From Diplonema papillatum (lineage: Eukaryota > Euglenozoa > Diplonemea > Diplonemida > Diplonemidae): a DNA stretch of 64,000 nt. Below the pieces are notes generated by a model. The model did no database searches. It worked only from the letters and a program-made list of their open reading frames with translations, and was not told the origin of the DNA. The stretch covers positions 124,001-188,000 of the forward strand of contig JAPJBO010000190.1 of the NCBI GenBank assembly GCA_030068145.1. The letters run 5' to 3'. Within the stretch, counting starts at the first letter, position 1; each line of letters opens with the position of its first letter. A program made the translations under genes and the position numbers. Below are positions 10,131 to 20,071 of the stretch, in pieces.

Positions 10131-11365
10131 CCTCTCGACAGCCGGCTCGGCGTCGACGACGCGTCGCTGGCCCTGTCCGACGAGCGCCGCGCGGCTCCCC
10201 GCTGCCTCCGCACCCCAGCCCCCGCCCCCGGCAGCAGCGCTGCCTGCCCTCGGCCGGGCGACGTATGCCGGCGTCCGAGCAGCATCTCACGCTCCCGGCT
10301 GCCTGCCCCCCCTCCGGCGCCTCCCCTCTTCCGCTCGGACGAAAGAGAGCTGGCGGCGCGGAAACCGCGCGGCGACGCCGAACGAGCCAGGCGATCGACC
10401 GAGTTCACCCGGCGCGGGGGGCTCCTCTCCGCTGAAGGCGCCGGCGACACACCCCGGCTGCTTCGCTTGCGGGGAAGCGGGTCCGCGTTGTCGTGCTGCC
10501 TGCGGGTGGCGCTGCGGCGGCGCGGCGGCGCGGCGCTCTGCAGCGCCGCTTCGAGGCTCATGCGCTCGTCGCGCTCCGCCGTGTACCGTCGGTGCAGCTT
10601 CGCGAGCTCCTTTTTGAGGGCGGCCGCGACCTTCTGCAGGTCCGCCTCCCGCTTCTCGAACTGCTCCACCAGCCCTGCGTCCTCCTGCGCCCTGTGGTAC
10701 AGGGTCCGGTTGATCGACTTGAGCTCCTCGGCTTCCCGCTGCAGCCGCGCGTTCTCGGCCCGCGCCTCCCGCAGCAGCGCCGCGGCCTCATCGCCGCCCT
10801 CGCCGGGCGGTGCCCTTTTTTTGGAGCCGGTCGGGTCCCTTTGCGCGCCGCCGTGCATCAGGTTCGGGCTAATTTCCCGCACGGGGGACGGCGCCGCGAA
10901 GCCGTGCGGCGGCGGCGGGGAAGACCTGCCTCTCTCCTTCCCCCACGCGGATGGCGGCTCGTCGTCGGTGGCGGGCGGCGCGGTTGGCTGCTCCTTGAGG
11001 ACGACGGTGAAAACGGCCTGCACGGCGCCGAGGTCGTAGCCGATGACGGCGTACAGCCTCTTTCGGTATTTGTCCGGGATTTCGAGGTCGTGGGCGGCGG
11101 AAGCTGGCCGGGCGACGATGAGTTGGTCGTAGCGCCTGAACTCGATGTTGACGCCAGCGGACCGCCGCGCCAGCGCGGTCTCGACCACACCGCAGAACTC
11201 AGCCGCCGAGCACTCGTGACCGCCGTCGCGGGTGACCTTCCGCACGTCTTGCTCGGACAGCGCGGCCAACCACGCTCTGTTTTCGCGCGTGCTCCGCACC
11301 TCCAGCACGACGCCCCCGCCGCTGCGCCTCAGCTGCGTCGCGAACCCCTTCCCATCGCCTTCCAT
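9839..11365 (-). CDS. Coiled-coil protein, CCDC61/VFL3-like
   Basis: From the ATG at 11365 (MEGDGKGFATQL) the product is about 508 residues. The first 130 or so form a compact domain with NRAWLAALSEQDVRKVT, VETALARRSAGVNIEF, RYDQL and KRLYAVIGYDL. This order resembles the XRCC4/SAS-6-type head of CCDC61 (VFL3), a basal-body protein that orients centrioles and flagellar rootlets. Residues about 175-285 are a coiled coil (ENARLQREAEELKSINRTLY and following). The C-terminal third is basic and Ser/Arg-rich, as in CCDC61. The frame opens another 107 codons upstream, but that part is unlike the family. The last coding segment has been duplicated several times downstream. Assignment rests on pattern recognition of a weakly conserved head; any coiled-coil cytoskeletal protein remains possible. 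Confidence 0.5.
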   Translation of the reverse strand: MEGDGKGFATQLRRSGGGVVLEVRSTRENRAWLAALSEQDVRKVTRDGGHECSAAEFCGVVETALARRSAGVNIEFRRYDQLIVARPASAAHDLEIPDKYRKRLYAVIGYDLGAVQAVFTVVLKEQPTAPPATDDEPPSAWGKERGRSSPPPPHGFAAPSPVREISPNLMHGGAQRDPTGSKKRAPPGEGGDEAAALLREARAENARLQREAEELKSINRTLYHRAQEDAGLVEQFEKREADLQKVAAALKKELAKLHRRYTAERDERMSLEAALQSAAPPRRRSATRRQHDNADPLPRKRSSRGVSPAPSAERSPPRRVNSVDRLARSASPRGFRAASSLSSERKRGGAGGGAGSREREMLLGRRHTSPGRGQAALLPGAGAGVRRQRGAARRSSDRASDASSTPSRLSRGSSRGSVRSGSAASSPGSRRGAAEARFDRIERIRRAHGGAAARSRPLAQPPAARRVRRDTSRDSRSSFGSRTSQDRYPVLRSPHVSARPPSSPRTWR

Positions 11366-11762
11366 GACCCGACCCTCCCCCCAGCCTTTGTGCTCACGGT
11401 CGTTGACACAAGCCACGCACGGACTCGTGCAGACAGAGAAAGAGGCAGACGGTTTTTCGAGTGCAGGAGGCATACAGGCATAGGAGTCGCCTTGCAGGAT
11501 TCGAATATAATTCTGCAGGAGTGAGCAGCAGCACCAGGCCGAACGGTGTGAGCGGGCAAGCACGAGTCTGCCCACTTCTGCTTCTCCTCTTCCAGATAAC
11601 AGGCGACTGCCTTGCCTGTGTCCCCCCGCAGCTTCTTTTGAGCTCGGCAATGCTGTTGAACGCCCTTTATCGCCTGCTTTACTCAACCGTCACAGCCATA
11701 TCCCGTCGCCCGAGACTCGCCCAAGGAGTCTAGTCGCTTCACTACCACCCAGTACTGCTTAC

Positions 11763-11917
11763 ATGGCGGGCGACGTTTCATCGGAGGCGCGTTCTGGCAG
11801 GAAGAAGAAGAAGCAGAAGAAAAAGGCCGTCCCGTGGCTCTGCAGTACCGCCGAACACGTGAAGCTTGGCTCCCGTGTAGCAGGCTTTCCCTGGTACCCG
11901 TTCTGGCAGGAAGAAAG
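11763..11917 (+). CDS. Possible first exon of a plus-strand gene
   Basis: A short frame starts at the ATG at 11763 (MAGDVSSEARSGRKKKKQ) and runs 52 codons to a stop at 11919. A good donor (AAAG then GTAAAG) sits at 11917/11918. The peptide is Lys-rich, then contains VAGFPWYPFWQEE. It would be divergent from the CCDC61-like gene, with about 400 bases between starts. No following exon could be identified between 11930 and 12700, so this is only a candidate. Confidence 0.25.
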
Positions 11918-12269
11918 GTAAAGAGACGCAGCGTGCAGACAACGGGGACGGGCGCTGTTCACGGCTTGCGCACTGCCGGGTCGTGGTAGTCATGCACAGC
12001 TCGAAACTTCGAGGCCTCAAGCCACCCAGTTGCTGATCCTAGCTGACCTTCGCTGATCATCGCAGAGCTTTGCTCGGTCTTGGATTACCTTGTCTTGCTC
12101 GGAGTCTCTTCGGGCACACGCTCGCACGGAAAAAGCTGCTTCAAGAGAGATAAAAGAGGCCAGGTGGCCTTGCCCAGTCGGCATAAACGAAACATTGCGA
12201 GCTCGATCACTCGCCGGGTTTCTCTCAGTGAGATTCTTCCGCACGGGGAGGCTAGCGTCGGAAACGAGC

Positions 12270-12362
12270 GGATGGATGCGGGGGGGTTGTAAGAGCGTGC
12301 TTGGAATCACCGTGTCCCATCTGCTCCGCGGTTCGGTCCTTCAGTCCACGGACACTTCATAG
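12270..12362 (+). repeat. Dispersed repeat, copy 3
   Basis: It carries 'gtaagagcgtgcttggaat', 'gtcccatctgctccg' and 'cggttcggtcctt', matching the family blocks at about 225, 2195 and 18990 in the same order and orientation. Confidence 0.5.
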
Positions 12363-12705
12363 CTGTACCTCGTCAGAGCGGAGCATGAGCATCTGCAGAT
12401 GGGGCATCAGGTGTTCGCAGCTCGTCGCCAACCATGAGTGTATGTGATCTAATGGGTTCTCCCAAAGGAGAAGCGCTTCATGCTGGGAGTCTTCCATTGA
12501 AGAAAGCCAACGGGTCAGGGCCGGGCATTGTTGCACCCTGCAGGAAAAGAACCAACGGCGACTGCTCTACGCGGCGCGAGGGCTGCCGGTGACCAGGTAC
12601 GTGGTTGGGCATTCTGTTTTCGTATTGCTCATCCCTACTCCTCTGCAGTGGCCCTTGCCTGTCATTGCGATCCCTCAGCGTGGACACGCGCGGTCTCTGC
12701 GGTAT

Positions 12706-14693
12706 TCAGAATACAGACGAGCTGCGCCGCAAAACTGCGGAGTCGGCGGACCTCATGTCGAAGTTGAGATAGTCACTTTCCGCGGAAACTTCGCTCTCTG
12801 CGGAGTTGTCGCTGAGGAGCGGCTGCCGGCACAGCGGGCACCGGTAATGGCGGGCCAGCCAGCTCTCCACACAGGCGGAGTGGAAGTAGTGCTTGCACAT
12901 GAGCGTTCGCACGCTTTCGTCCACATCGTAACCGGCCTGGCACACGGCGCACCTGTGGGATGAGATTCCTGGTAAACGGAAGTTCTAGCGAATTCTATTA
13001 TTTGGACATGCTCCGTGTTACGATCAATCCCGAACAGCCCGATCCATCTTGTGGATTGTCCATTCCGAGCTTGCAAAAGCTCACCGACGAAGGTAAAGGG
13101 TTGAAAATGGATGGAAAAAATAACAGAGAGAGAGAGAGAGACGAGTTAGAGTGCAGGGACCATCTCTCCGGGGAGTTTCCGGTCTCCTCACTTCTCTTCG
13201 CACTGCTACGGCGGGCGTAAGTCGCTCCGGAGGCGCGCTGCAGGTTGCGGCTCTGCTACAGTGAGTGGCGGCACCGGAGTTGGTGCTGCAGCGGGCGCTC
13301 TGGCCGGCGGGCGAGCTCGTCTCGCGGGGGGTCGCCGCCTTGTAACGCTGCGGGCCCTCTTCTTCCTCGCGACTGCGCGGCCTACGGCGGCGGCTAACAC
13401 CTTGATGGGAAACTTCAGCTTCCATTGAGCGAAGGCTACGTCCTGAGGGTACACGGGTTTGGCGTCATTCCAGCTGTCTTTGGAGCAAACTGCTACTATG
13501 CCGTTTAACATCGCCTCTGTCCTCCGTCCAGCCGCAAAACGTGGACGGTGTGTGAATCCCGGCATTGCCGGCGCACCCAGGCAGCGTAAAGAGCATACAC
13601 CCTGACGCCACTTCCCGGGGAAGGCTGAGGCCCCCGTGTCAGCAAAGCTTAGGTAAATAACATACACTTCGTCCGAAAGACGTTCCGCCATCGCCTGAGA
13701 CACGACTTCCTGCTGGGTCGTGTCCTCGACGTACGAGGGAAGGGATGCAGAGCTGGACGAATCGAACTCCTGCTCGTTCTCGAACTCTTCGTCGTGGACC
13801 AAATGAAATTCGTTGGCGAACGTCGTGACATAGACAATGGGCATCACGGTTCGGTACGGAAGGCTTTTGCCTTCGTAGTAGCAGCTGATGATGAAGAACA
13901 TGCAGCTGAACACCTTGCCGTGGCAGCTGTGGCAGCAGAGGAGGATGAAGGGGATGAGCTGCGCCGTGGGAATGCCGAACTGGCCCCGGAGGTACGCGGC
14001 GGGGACCGAGAGCAGGAACGACACGAGGTTGAACAGCGGTTCCCGGGGCAGCGTCCCGGCCACAAGGGTGCCTTCCCCGCACAGCCGCCTGCTCGCCAAA
14101 GCCAGCAGCAACTTGCGCACGATCGCGAACGACTCAACGATCACCAGCTCCCACGTCGTCATCGTCCGTTCGAACTCAGCAACCTCCGCCTTCGACAGCG
14201 TCCCTCGCGTCGGAAACGGCACGAAGAGGTGGCCAAACGGCGGCACGCAATGCCGGTACATGAAGTGAATAAACTGGTAGCTGATCCCCGAGCTGACGTT
14301 CATCACGTCGTAAAAAGTGGAAAACCGCGTCGACCGCAGGAGCAGGCGCCCGTAGCTGTCGAACAGCCGGACCAGGCAGATTGTGGTCACGCGCGACAGG
14401 AGGTCGGTCGCGGCGAAAGCGAGCACGCGCTGCACGAGGGCCCGCACGTCGGTTTGCATCTCTTCGAACCGCTTCGGGTACAGGCGCCGGAGGGTCTCGA
14501 AGAAGGAGGCGCAGGCACGCTCCCCCAGGAGGAGGGCTGCTCGGAGCCCCACCGACACGGCCAGCCACCAGCCGAGCCATTGGCACCGCGCGGGGCTGCA
14601 CGTGTCGCGCACGAAGTTCTCGACTATCACGCGCGAGCCCTCGGTCGGCGCCCACCGATTCGCGAACCACCGGACGGCGGCATCGAGCATGCT
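12706..14693 (-). CDS. Membrane RING-H2 E3 ubiquitin ligase, two exons
   Basis: Exon 1 is 14693-13666 and exon 2 is 12952-12706, with intron 13665-12953. The donor is GT|GTATGT and the acceptor CCCACAG|G; the join restores one frame (LSDE, V, CAVCQAGYD). The product is about 424 residues. The N-terminal part has several hydrophobic segments (CQWLGWWLAVSVGLRAALLL; FNLVSFLLSVPAAYL; LIPFILLCCHSCHGKVF), so it is probably a multi-pass membrane protein. The C-terminus has a full RING-H2: CAVC, then MCKHYFHSAC, then CPLC, giving the C3H2C3 zinc ligands needed to recruit E2 enzymes. The first in-frame ATG is at 14693; the frame starts three codons earlier with TTG. Without splicing the membrane part reads into a repeat, giving a misleading 498-residue frame. 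Role: ubiquitylation at an endomembrane; substrate unknown. Confidence 0.75.
13126..13557 (-). mobile_element. SINE-like repeat copy 1, in the RING gene intron
   Basis: About 430 bp is highly similar to 27505-27928. Read on the minus strand it starts 'ttcacacaccgtccacg', includes 'cggagagatggtccctgca' near its end and finishes in a (TC)n tail (the GA run at 13126-13140). A body plus 3' microsatellite tail, with both full copies lying in introns, fits a SINE. It falsely extends the RING exon as a Lys/Arg/Pro-rich frame (KFPIKVLAAAVGRAVARKKR). No RNA polymerase III boxes were confidently identified. Confidence 0.65.
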
Positions 14694-15795
14694 TCGCGGC
14701 AAGCGAGGACACCCGCTCGAAACCCCCCCCCCCCACGCTGCTCTGTCTACCCTCTGCGTCCCAGCGCCTCCGGGTGGACAAAGAAATACGCCCCCTTGCG
14801 GACTCTCCTTTAGGGCGTGCGTGCTCCGGGCCGAAGACGCACCTTTCCTTCGGGCGGCCGGGCGGGTCGCGCCCCGACGTGCTCGCCGAAGAACACTCGC
14901 CGCTCCCTCGGCGCGGGGTTCCGCAGCAGCAACTCAAGCTGCTGTCCGGTGTCGGCAGGGCGCACGTGGGCTGCCGTTCTTTTTTGCTTAGCTTTTTGGT
15001 TGCTGTTGTGTCTGGGAGGAGGGGGGAAGGGAAGACTTTTTCCCGGCGTCTTTCTCCCAAGACATCCTGCGAGCGTTGCGAAGCGTGGTAGAGTGTATCG
15101 TAGTAGGCAGCAATGCTTGCAGCTAGTTTCAGGCGTGTACATTTTTTTCTTTGCAAACGCGCTTATTAGACGGGGTCCACGAACTGGTTGGTAAAAATGG
15201 TTCCTGCAAAAGGAATACCACGTCCGATACTCTGAATGAGTCTACTAAACCGTGTGCACTACCGTTCCCCACATACATCCCCACGCACCGAAGTGTGCGT
15301 AGCCCGATCACGCGACCGTGATGACAAAAGTGCAACGAGTAAAATATCAACAACGAGAACCGTTGGCCACTCTGAAGTCCCGATATTCTTTCAGCTTGAC
15401 GGGGACAAGATTCGCAACCAAGCCGGACGTTGCTAGCGATAGAAAGGAAGGACAGCGAGGGGAAGAATCCAAGCCCATCATGCTGCAGTGACGACAGCGC
15501 AAGCCGGGGCGAGGAAGGCGGCCACCGCCGAGGCGAGGGGAGGGAGGAAACTGGGAGTAGAGAGAACACAGCGGACCGTGGTCATCATTGGCTGGCAAAA
15601 TCTTTGACCGGTGTTTTGTTTTCAACTTTCTTGGCATCGATACGAACTGTGCCTACCGGGAAACCGGGTGTTCCACCAGCCTGGAGTCCGTTTCCAGTCT
15701 CTGAGCGACTGCTGGCACGGCTTCTCGCAGTGCCGTTCTGAAAAAAAAACTCGACCGACTCGAAGTGTAAGCGGTTTGACACGACTGGTGTGTTT
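14694..15795. other. Intergenic, no supported gene
   Basis: This stretch separates the RING gene start from the end of the helical-protein gene. Open frames here show no domain, membrane or signal features. It should contain the RING gene promoter, but no motif is distinctive. Confidence 0.4.
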
Positions 15796-18351
15796 CTAAT
15801 ACGCACAGGCAATGTCACCATCCCCGAGCAATTCGAAGAAGACCGTTCCCGGGATGTCGCAGCATGCCCCTTGCGCAGGAAACCCGGTAGTGCCCCGAGT
15901 CGACGTGAGCACCCGGCCCAAATCGTCCTCCAGCAGCAGAGTCAAAAGGAAAGGAGACGCCGCGGACGCGCGGAAGATTGTCTCTGCTTGCGCAAGCGAC
16001 ACCGCGCCTTCAACTGCATCAGGTAAACTGTCCAACAACGCATGGGTCAAGGAGGGCGAATACGGCGCCGTTGCACACGCGTCGTCGAAGGCGAACACGA
16101 CGAATGACAAAGGCAGGGTAGCATGAGCCGAGCGCAGGGAACTGCATACGCTGTGCAACAGCTCGTGCAGGACAGCGGGAGGAACGTCGAGGGAGTGGGC
16201 GAAGAGGAAGGCGAGGAAGGCTTCATCGAACGCGACGGACGCTGAAAGGCAGAGGGAGGCGGCGAGCTCGGGGAGGTGCGCCGAGAACACGGTGCTTTGG
16301 TCCAGGCACGCCGCAAAAAGAGCTCGGAAAGCCCCGTCGACGGCAGGTGCCGACACGCCGTAAACTGGATCAGGGGCGTGCAACGCAAGCAGGCGCCCGA
16401 CTATGCTCGCAACGACACCGTCGAGGCTGCCAGGGAAGGGTAACATGGGAAGTCGCTCGAAAACGGCGAGAACCCCTTGCAAGGCGTGGACTGCAGACAA
16501 CGGGGTGAACTGGTGCGGGTTCGACGATATCTCCTCCAAGAGAAGGGAAAGGAAAACCGGAACAGCGTCAAGCAGCGCGTACGACGATTGAAAGTCGAAC
16601 CCACACGACACGAAGGACGACGGCTGCGTCAAATCGTCAAAATACGGGAGGGCCTTACCCAAACTCCAGAAAACGACGGAGAGCTGAAAAGCACTCGGGG
16701 CCGCGTCATCCTCCGCATGGCGCATCCGCACTACGAATGCTCGTAGAGCAGCAGCTATCATGCTAGCGTCCCTGACACGGCCTGCTGCTACTATGAACAG
16801 GAGGAGGTCGTTTCGAGCAAAGCGTGGATTCAGCCCGCCGGGGGTTATGGCGAATTGTCCGGTGTCCTGCAAGTTGGGGCTTCTCGCTATCGCCTCGCGG
16901 AGCAAAAGCGAGACATGCAGCGCGTGCGCGCTCGTCTGCGCCCGCGTCAAACACCAGGCTAAACGGATCCAACACTCGCCAGCCACGGCGCCGCTCAGCA
17001 GCCGCCTGCGCAGCAGTGCAACTGCGCTGGTTTGTACCAGCAACCGTCCAACATCTGCTTGCACGGCACGCGAGACGCACTCTGCTGGGAGCTCGAGAAA
17101 AGCCCACGCAGCTTGCACCACGTTGATGATAAGAACTGAGGCACTGCCTCGTTCCCAGTCTTTCGCGTCGCTGTCACTTGCACTGCAACCCGGGAGTAGC
17201 GCCAGCACGTCGCACAGGCGGCTCATCAGACAGCAGCAAGTCTCCTGCAGAGCTTTCATCCGCTTCTCGTCGTCTTCCTCGACGAGATGCCGGCTGACGA
17301 GGCGGAGCATGACAGCGAGCACAGCCACCTGCTTCGAGGTCAGCTCACCGGAATGGTTATGCACCACGTACCTCCGATGCAGGAAATCGACCAGTGTTAT
17401 GGTGTCGTCGGGGGTCAGGGGCTGAGTGCATTGGGGGTCGTGAAGGATGCGCGAGTACAGCATCGCGACCTCGACCGGGGCTTGCGCGGAGGCTTTTTCA
17501 GCGAAGGTGTGCGACTGCAGGAGCACTTGAAGCTTCGACCACACATCCGGCGAGGGGTACGCGTGCGATCGGTGAAGCAGCAGCAGATACGCTGGAACAA
17601 CCCGCCCCATGTGGTCGTTCTGTACGTATGGATGCACCAGCCTCGACACCGCCGGCAGCACGCCGGCTAGGGCCTCGCTGGTGGAGGGCACAGCCTTGTC
17701 ACGGATCAGCTCTCCCAAGTTTCTCAGTAGCTTTGCCGCCACGTTGACGCCCCGCTTGATGGTCGCGGAGGACCCCGTTTCGGGCCGGACGGGCCGGCGC
17801 GACAGCTCCCTCAGTTGCGGCAGGATGCTACCTTCGACGAGCCTGCCCGCCTCCTCCGGGTGAGACCTGAGCTTTAGCCTCGCGGTCTTCGCGGTCTCGG
17901 CCACTTTGTCGTAGGCATTGAGCACTGGCTCGTTTTCCAGCCGCGCTGGCTTGGCCAACCGGGTTACAACCGGCGGCAACCCACGGCCCGTAGCTGGCGG
18001 GGGCCTCTGCTGCTTCACAGCCTGCGGCAGCATCCGTTCGACCGCCCACCCAGTGCCCCAAGACTCGCCGGCTCCCTCGGCCCCCGGCGCCCGGGCCCTG
18101 CTTGAGGCCCGCCTCTGCCGCCCCTCGGCCACGCCTCCGCCCGCCACCCACACGCCGCGCAGCGGGATCATCGGATCCGCCGTGGCCACGGCCCCTGCGA
18201 TCAATTCGGGTCGAACCGCCCCTTCTTTCCTCCGCGTCCCCAGCGCCGGTAGCGGGGGGCCCCCGCACTGCCGCCCGCCGCACTCGCTCCTCTTTTTGGT
18301 GTGGTTTGTTCTGGTCGAGTTTGAGTGCAAAGGTCGTAAGGACAGTCCCAT
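15796..18351 (-). CDS. Large all-helical protein of unknown function
   Basis: This is an uninterrupted frame of up to 851 codons. The first ATG is at 18351, but it lies inside a tandem repeat; ATGs at 18171 (MIPLRGVWVAGG) or further in are more believable starts. After a basic, Pro/Arg-rich N-terminus, from about residue 140 the protein is a continuous run of amphipathic helices rich in Leu, Ala and Val with regularly spaced pairs (for example SGELTSKQVAVLAVMLRLVS and DDLLLFIVAAGRVRDASM-like segments). This is the look of helical-repeat superhelix proteins such as the organelle RNA-binding FASTK/OPR/PPR-like groups. No signature repeat or RAP domain was recognised, so the family is not assigned. 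Protein-level character is convincing; function is unknown. Confidence 0.6.
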   Translation of the reverse strand: MGLSLRPLHSNSTRTNHTKKRSECGGRQCGGPPLPALGTRRKEGAVRPELIAGAVATADPMIPLRGVWVAGGGVAEGRQRRASSRARAPGAEGAGESWGTGWAVERMLPQAVKQQRPPPATGRGLPPVVTRLAKPARLENEPVLNAYDKVAETAKTARLKLRSHPEEAGRLVEGSILPQLRELSRRPVRPETGSSATIKRGVNVAAKLLRNLGELIRDKAVPSTSEALAGVLPAVSRLVHPYVQNDHMGRVVPAYLLLLHRSHAYPSPDVWSKLQVLLQSHTFAEKASAQAPVEVAMLYSRILHDPQCTQPLTPDDTITLVDFLHRRYVVHNHSGELTSKQVAVLAVMLRLVSRHLVEEDDEKRMKALQETCCCLMSRLCDVLALLPGCSASDSDAKDWERGSASVLIINVVQAAWAFLELPAECVSRAVQADVGRLLVQTSAVALLRRRLLSGAVAGECWIRLAWCLTRAQTSAHALHVSLLLREAIARSPNLQDTGQFAITPGGLNPRFARNDLLLFIVAAGRVRDASMIAAALRAFVVRMRHAEDDAAPSAFQLSVVFWSLGKALPYFDDLTQPSSFVSCGFDFQSSYALLDAVPVFLSLLLEEISSNPHQFTPLSAVHALQGVLAVFERLPMLPFPGSLDGVVASIVGRLLALHAPDPVYGVSAPAVDGAFRALFAACLDQSTVFSAHLPELAASLCLSASVAFDEAFLAFLFAHSLDVPPAVLHELLHSVCSSLRSAHATLPLSFVVFAFDDACATAPYSPSLTHALLDSLPDAVEGAVSLAQAETIFRASAASPFLLTLLLEDDLGRVLTSTRGTTGFPAQGACCDIPGTVFFELLGDGDIACAY

Positions 18352-18515
18352 GAACTGTGCGCCGGCACTTTACGAGCTCCCAATGCAAGTGAAGTGCCGC
18401 AACGACGTGAGCGTTTGGTCGTAAGGGAACAGCAGCCCATTGAACAGTGCACGCCTGCACTTTACGAGCTCCCAACGCAAGTGCAGTGCCGCAACGACGT
18501 GAGCGTTCGCTGAGC
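18332..18515. repeat. Two tandem copies of a 92-bp unit at the 5' end of the helical-protein gene
   Basis: 'tttacgagctccca' occurs at 18369 and 18461, and 'gccgcaacgacgtgagcgtt' ends each unit. It covers the first ATG and probable 5' leader of the gene at 15796-18351, so promoter or leader sequence appears duplicated. Confidence 0.75.
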
Positions 18516-18775
18516 GATTGCCCTCTTGAAACGTGTGCGGAGGTTCACTCACTGGCAGCTTCGAAGCCGCGCAAAATTTATGTGAAAACGGGGTTTTGCC
18601 GGGAGGCTTTTCGTGTTATTCTGCAGATGCTTTTAGCTATCTTCGTGTCTATGCTTTCAGTCGTCTTCTTAACTATGGTTAAGTGCGCAAACGGTGCCAG
18701 CCTTTGAAAGGATCGCGTTTCTGAGGAAGCGACAACTTAGCTATCGACTTCTCGCTTTTTCATGACAGGTGGTAG

Positions 18776-19442
18776 CATCACGGCACTGACAAATCGAACG
18801 ACTGTAGATACCAGGGGCTACTAGATTGATACCAAGGACTAGTTCCTCTCGCACGACCTTCCATTGCTGTCGGATGCGCGCAGTACTGCACCTAAAAAAG
18901 TGCAAAACGCAGAAAAAACGGTGCCGAGGGTTGTCTGGAGAAACGAACGTCCCGATTGGGGAGAGAGAAAACTAAGAAATAGGGGGTGGGCGGTGCAAGA
19001 ACGTGCTTAGAATGGTGTGTACCCAACGCTGTGTCCCACCTGCACCTTGTTTCGGTCCTTGGCGGCTGTTCGCAAGCTTGGTACAGCCAGGACCACCAAA
19101 ACGCTATATTGTCTCCCGAAGAGAAGGTCCTCCCCCCCTCCCGAAACTTCGCTACAGCGAAGGCAGAATGAGGCGAAAAGGTGAACAGGGGCGAGGGGTG
19201 CTGGGTGGTGGAAGGGGGTTGTCGTCAAATAGGAAACAGCCGAGACCAAGACAGCAAAAAAGAAAAGCAGCTGAAGCACATTTGGTTAGGAAGAGCAGTA
19301 GGTGACGGGTGGCGGGTGGCGACGCCTGCGGCATTAACGCGAACTTTAATTCCTCCCATCACGGCACTGCCGATCGACCAACCGTAGATACCAGAGACTA
19401 GCACGGGAGTTCTTTTCTCGTCCCACCCCATATTGTCGGAAT
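18776..19442. repeat. Direct repeats about 580 bp apart enclosing dispersed repeat copy 4
   Basis: 'catcacggcactg' followed by 'tagatacca' and later 'tgtcgga' occurs at about 18776-18870 and again at about 19358-19442. Dispersed repeat copy 4 lies between, at about 18985-19065 ('gcaagaacgtgcttagaatg', 'cttgtttcggtcctt'). The arrangement could be a small element with terminal direct repeats, or a segmental duplication. Confidence 0.4.
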
Positions 19443-19602
19443 GTGTCGCCGCGGGTTCTCTCCATTCAGCAGGGCAACCCCCCAACCTGTCTTGCGGCAT
19501 CTAACCCGAACAATCGAACCCTTATACGATTCTGCTAGTCCAGGTTAAGTATAGCCGGCATCCAGGGTCAAAAAAAAGCAATTACGCAGTGGTCCTGGCT
19601 CA

Positions 19603-19669
19603 GAAGCTGGAGTTAAAGCGGGTGGCACATCCGCGTTTTTAGTTGCAGAACACCCTCTTTAACTCCAGC
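19603..19669. repeat. Short hairpin, 18 of 19 paired
   Basis: 'gctggagttaaagcgggtg' near 19603-19622 is complementary to 'accctctttaactccagc' near 19652-19669, with a loop of about 28 bases. It could form a small-RNA precursor-like stem or be a mini-MITE. No transcription evidence is visible. Confidence 0.45.
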
Positions 19670-20071
19670 GGGGGAGGAGGGGGGGCTAGCTCATCCCTCT
19701 GTTCGCGGCACAGAAAGCGAGGGGGAAACATGCACCGGGCGGCGGCCTGAGGCGGGGTCGTGAAACAGCCCCGAGTGCGGCATTGAATGCAGAAGAGCAG
19801 TAAACAGCAGATGCCATGACGGCAGTCAAGCACTGTTCACGGGCTTGTGTTACTTGGCCGGCCCCCAAGGCTGCAGGTGCAGCATCGAGTGCTGGGAAAG
19901 TGCGGGTGCCATGGCAAGCCGTACAGGGAAGCTGCCTTAACTGGGCCGCTTCGCCGGCATCGCTAGATGCGTTTGCACGGGGGTCCCTTTGCCTCTCCGC
20001 AGCGTCGCCCCCCGCCAGCCAGGCCAGCGGCGGGTGCCGACGCCGCGCCGTGCGGATCCGGTTTGGTACCC

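Noticed and set aside
8949..11039. 696-codon plus-strand frame
   Set aside because: It is antisense to the CCDC61-like gene and its duplicated 3' units. Composition is Arg/Ala/Pro-rich, as expected from the complement of GC-rich coding DNA.
13206..13665. Basic C-terminal extension of the RING gene's membrane frame
   Set aside because: It is encoded by intron plus the SINE-like repeat that also occurs at 27505-27928.
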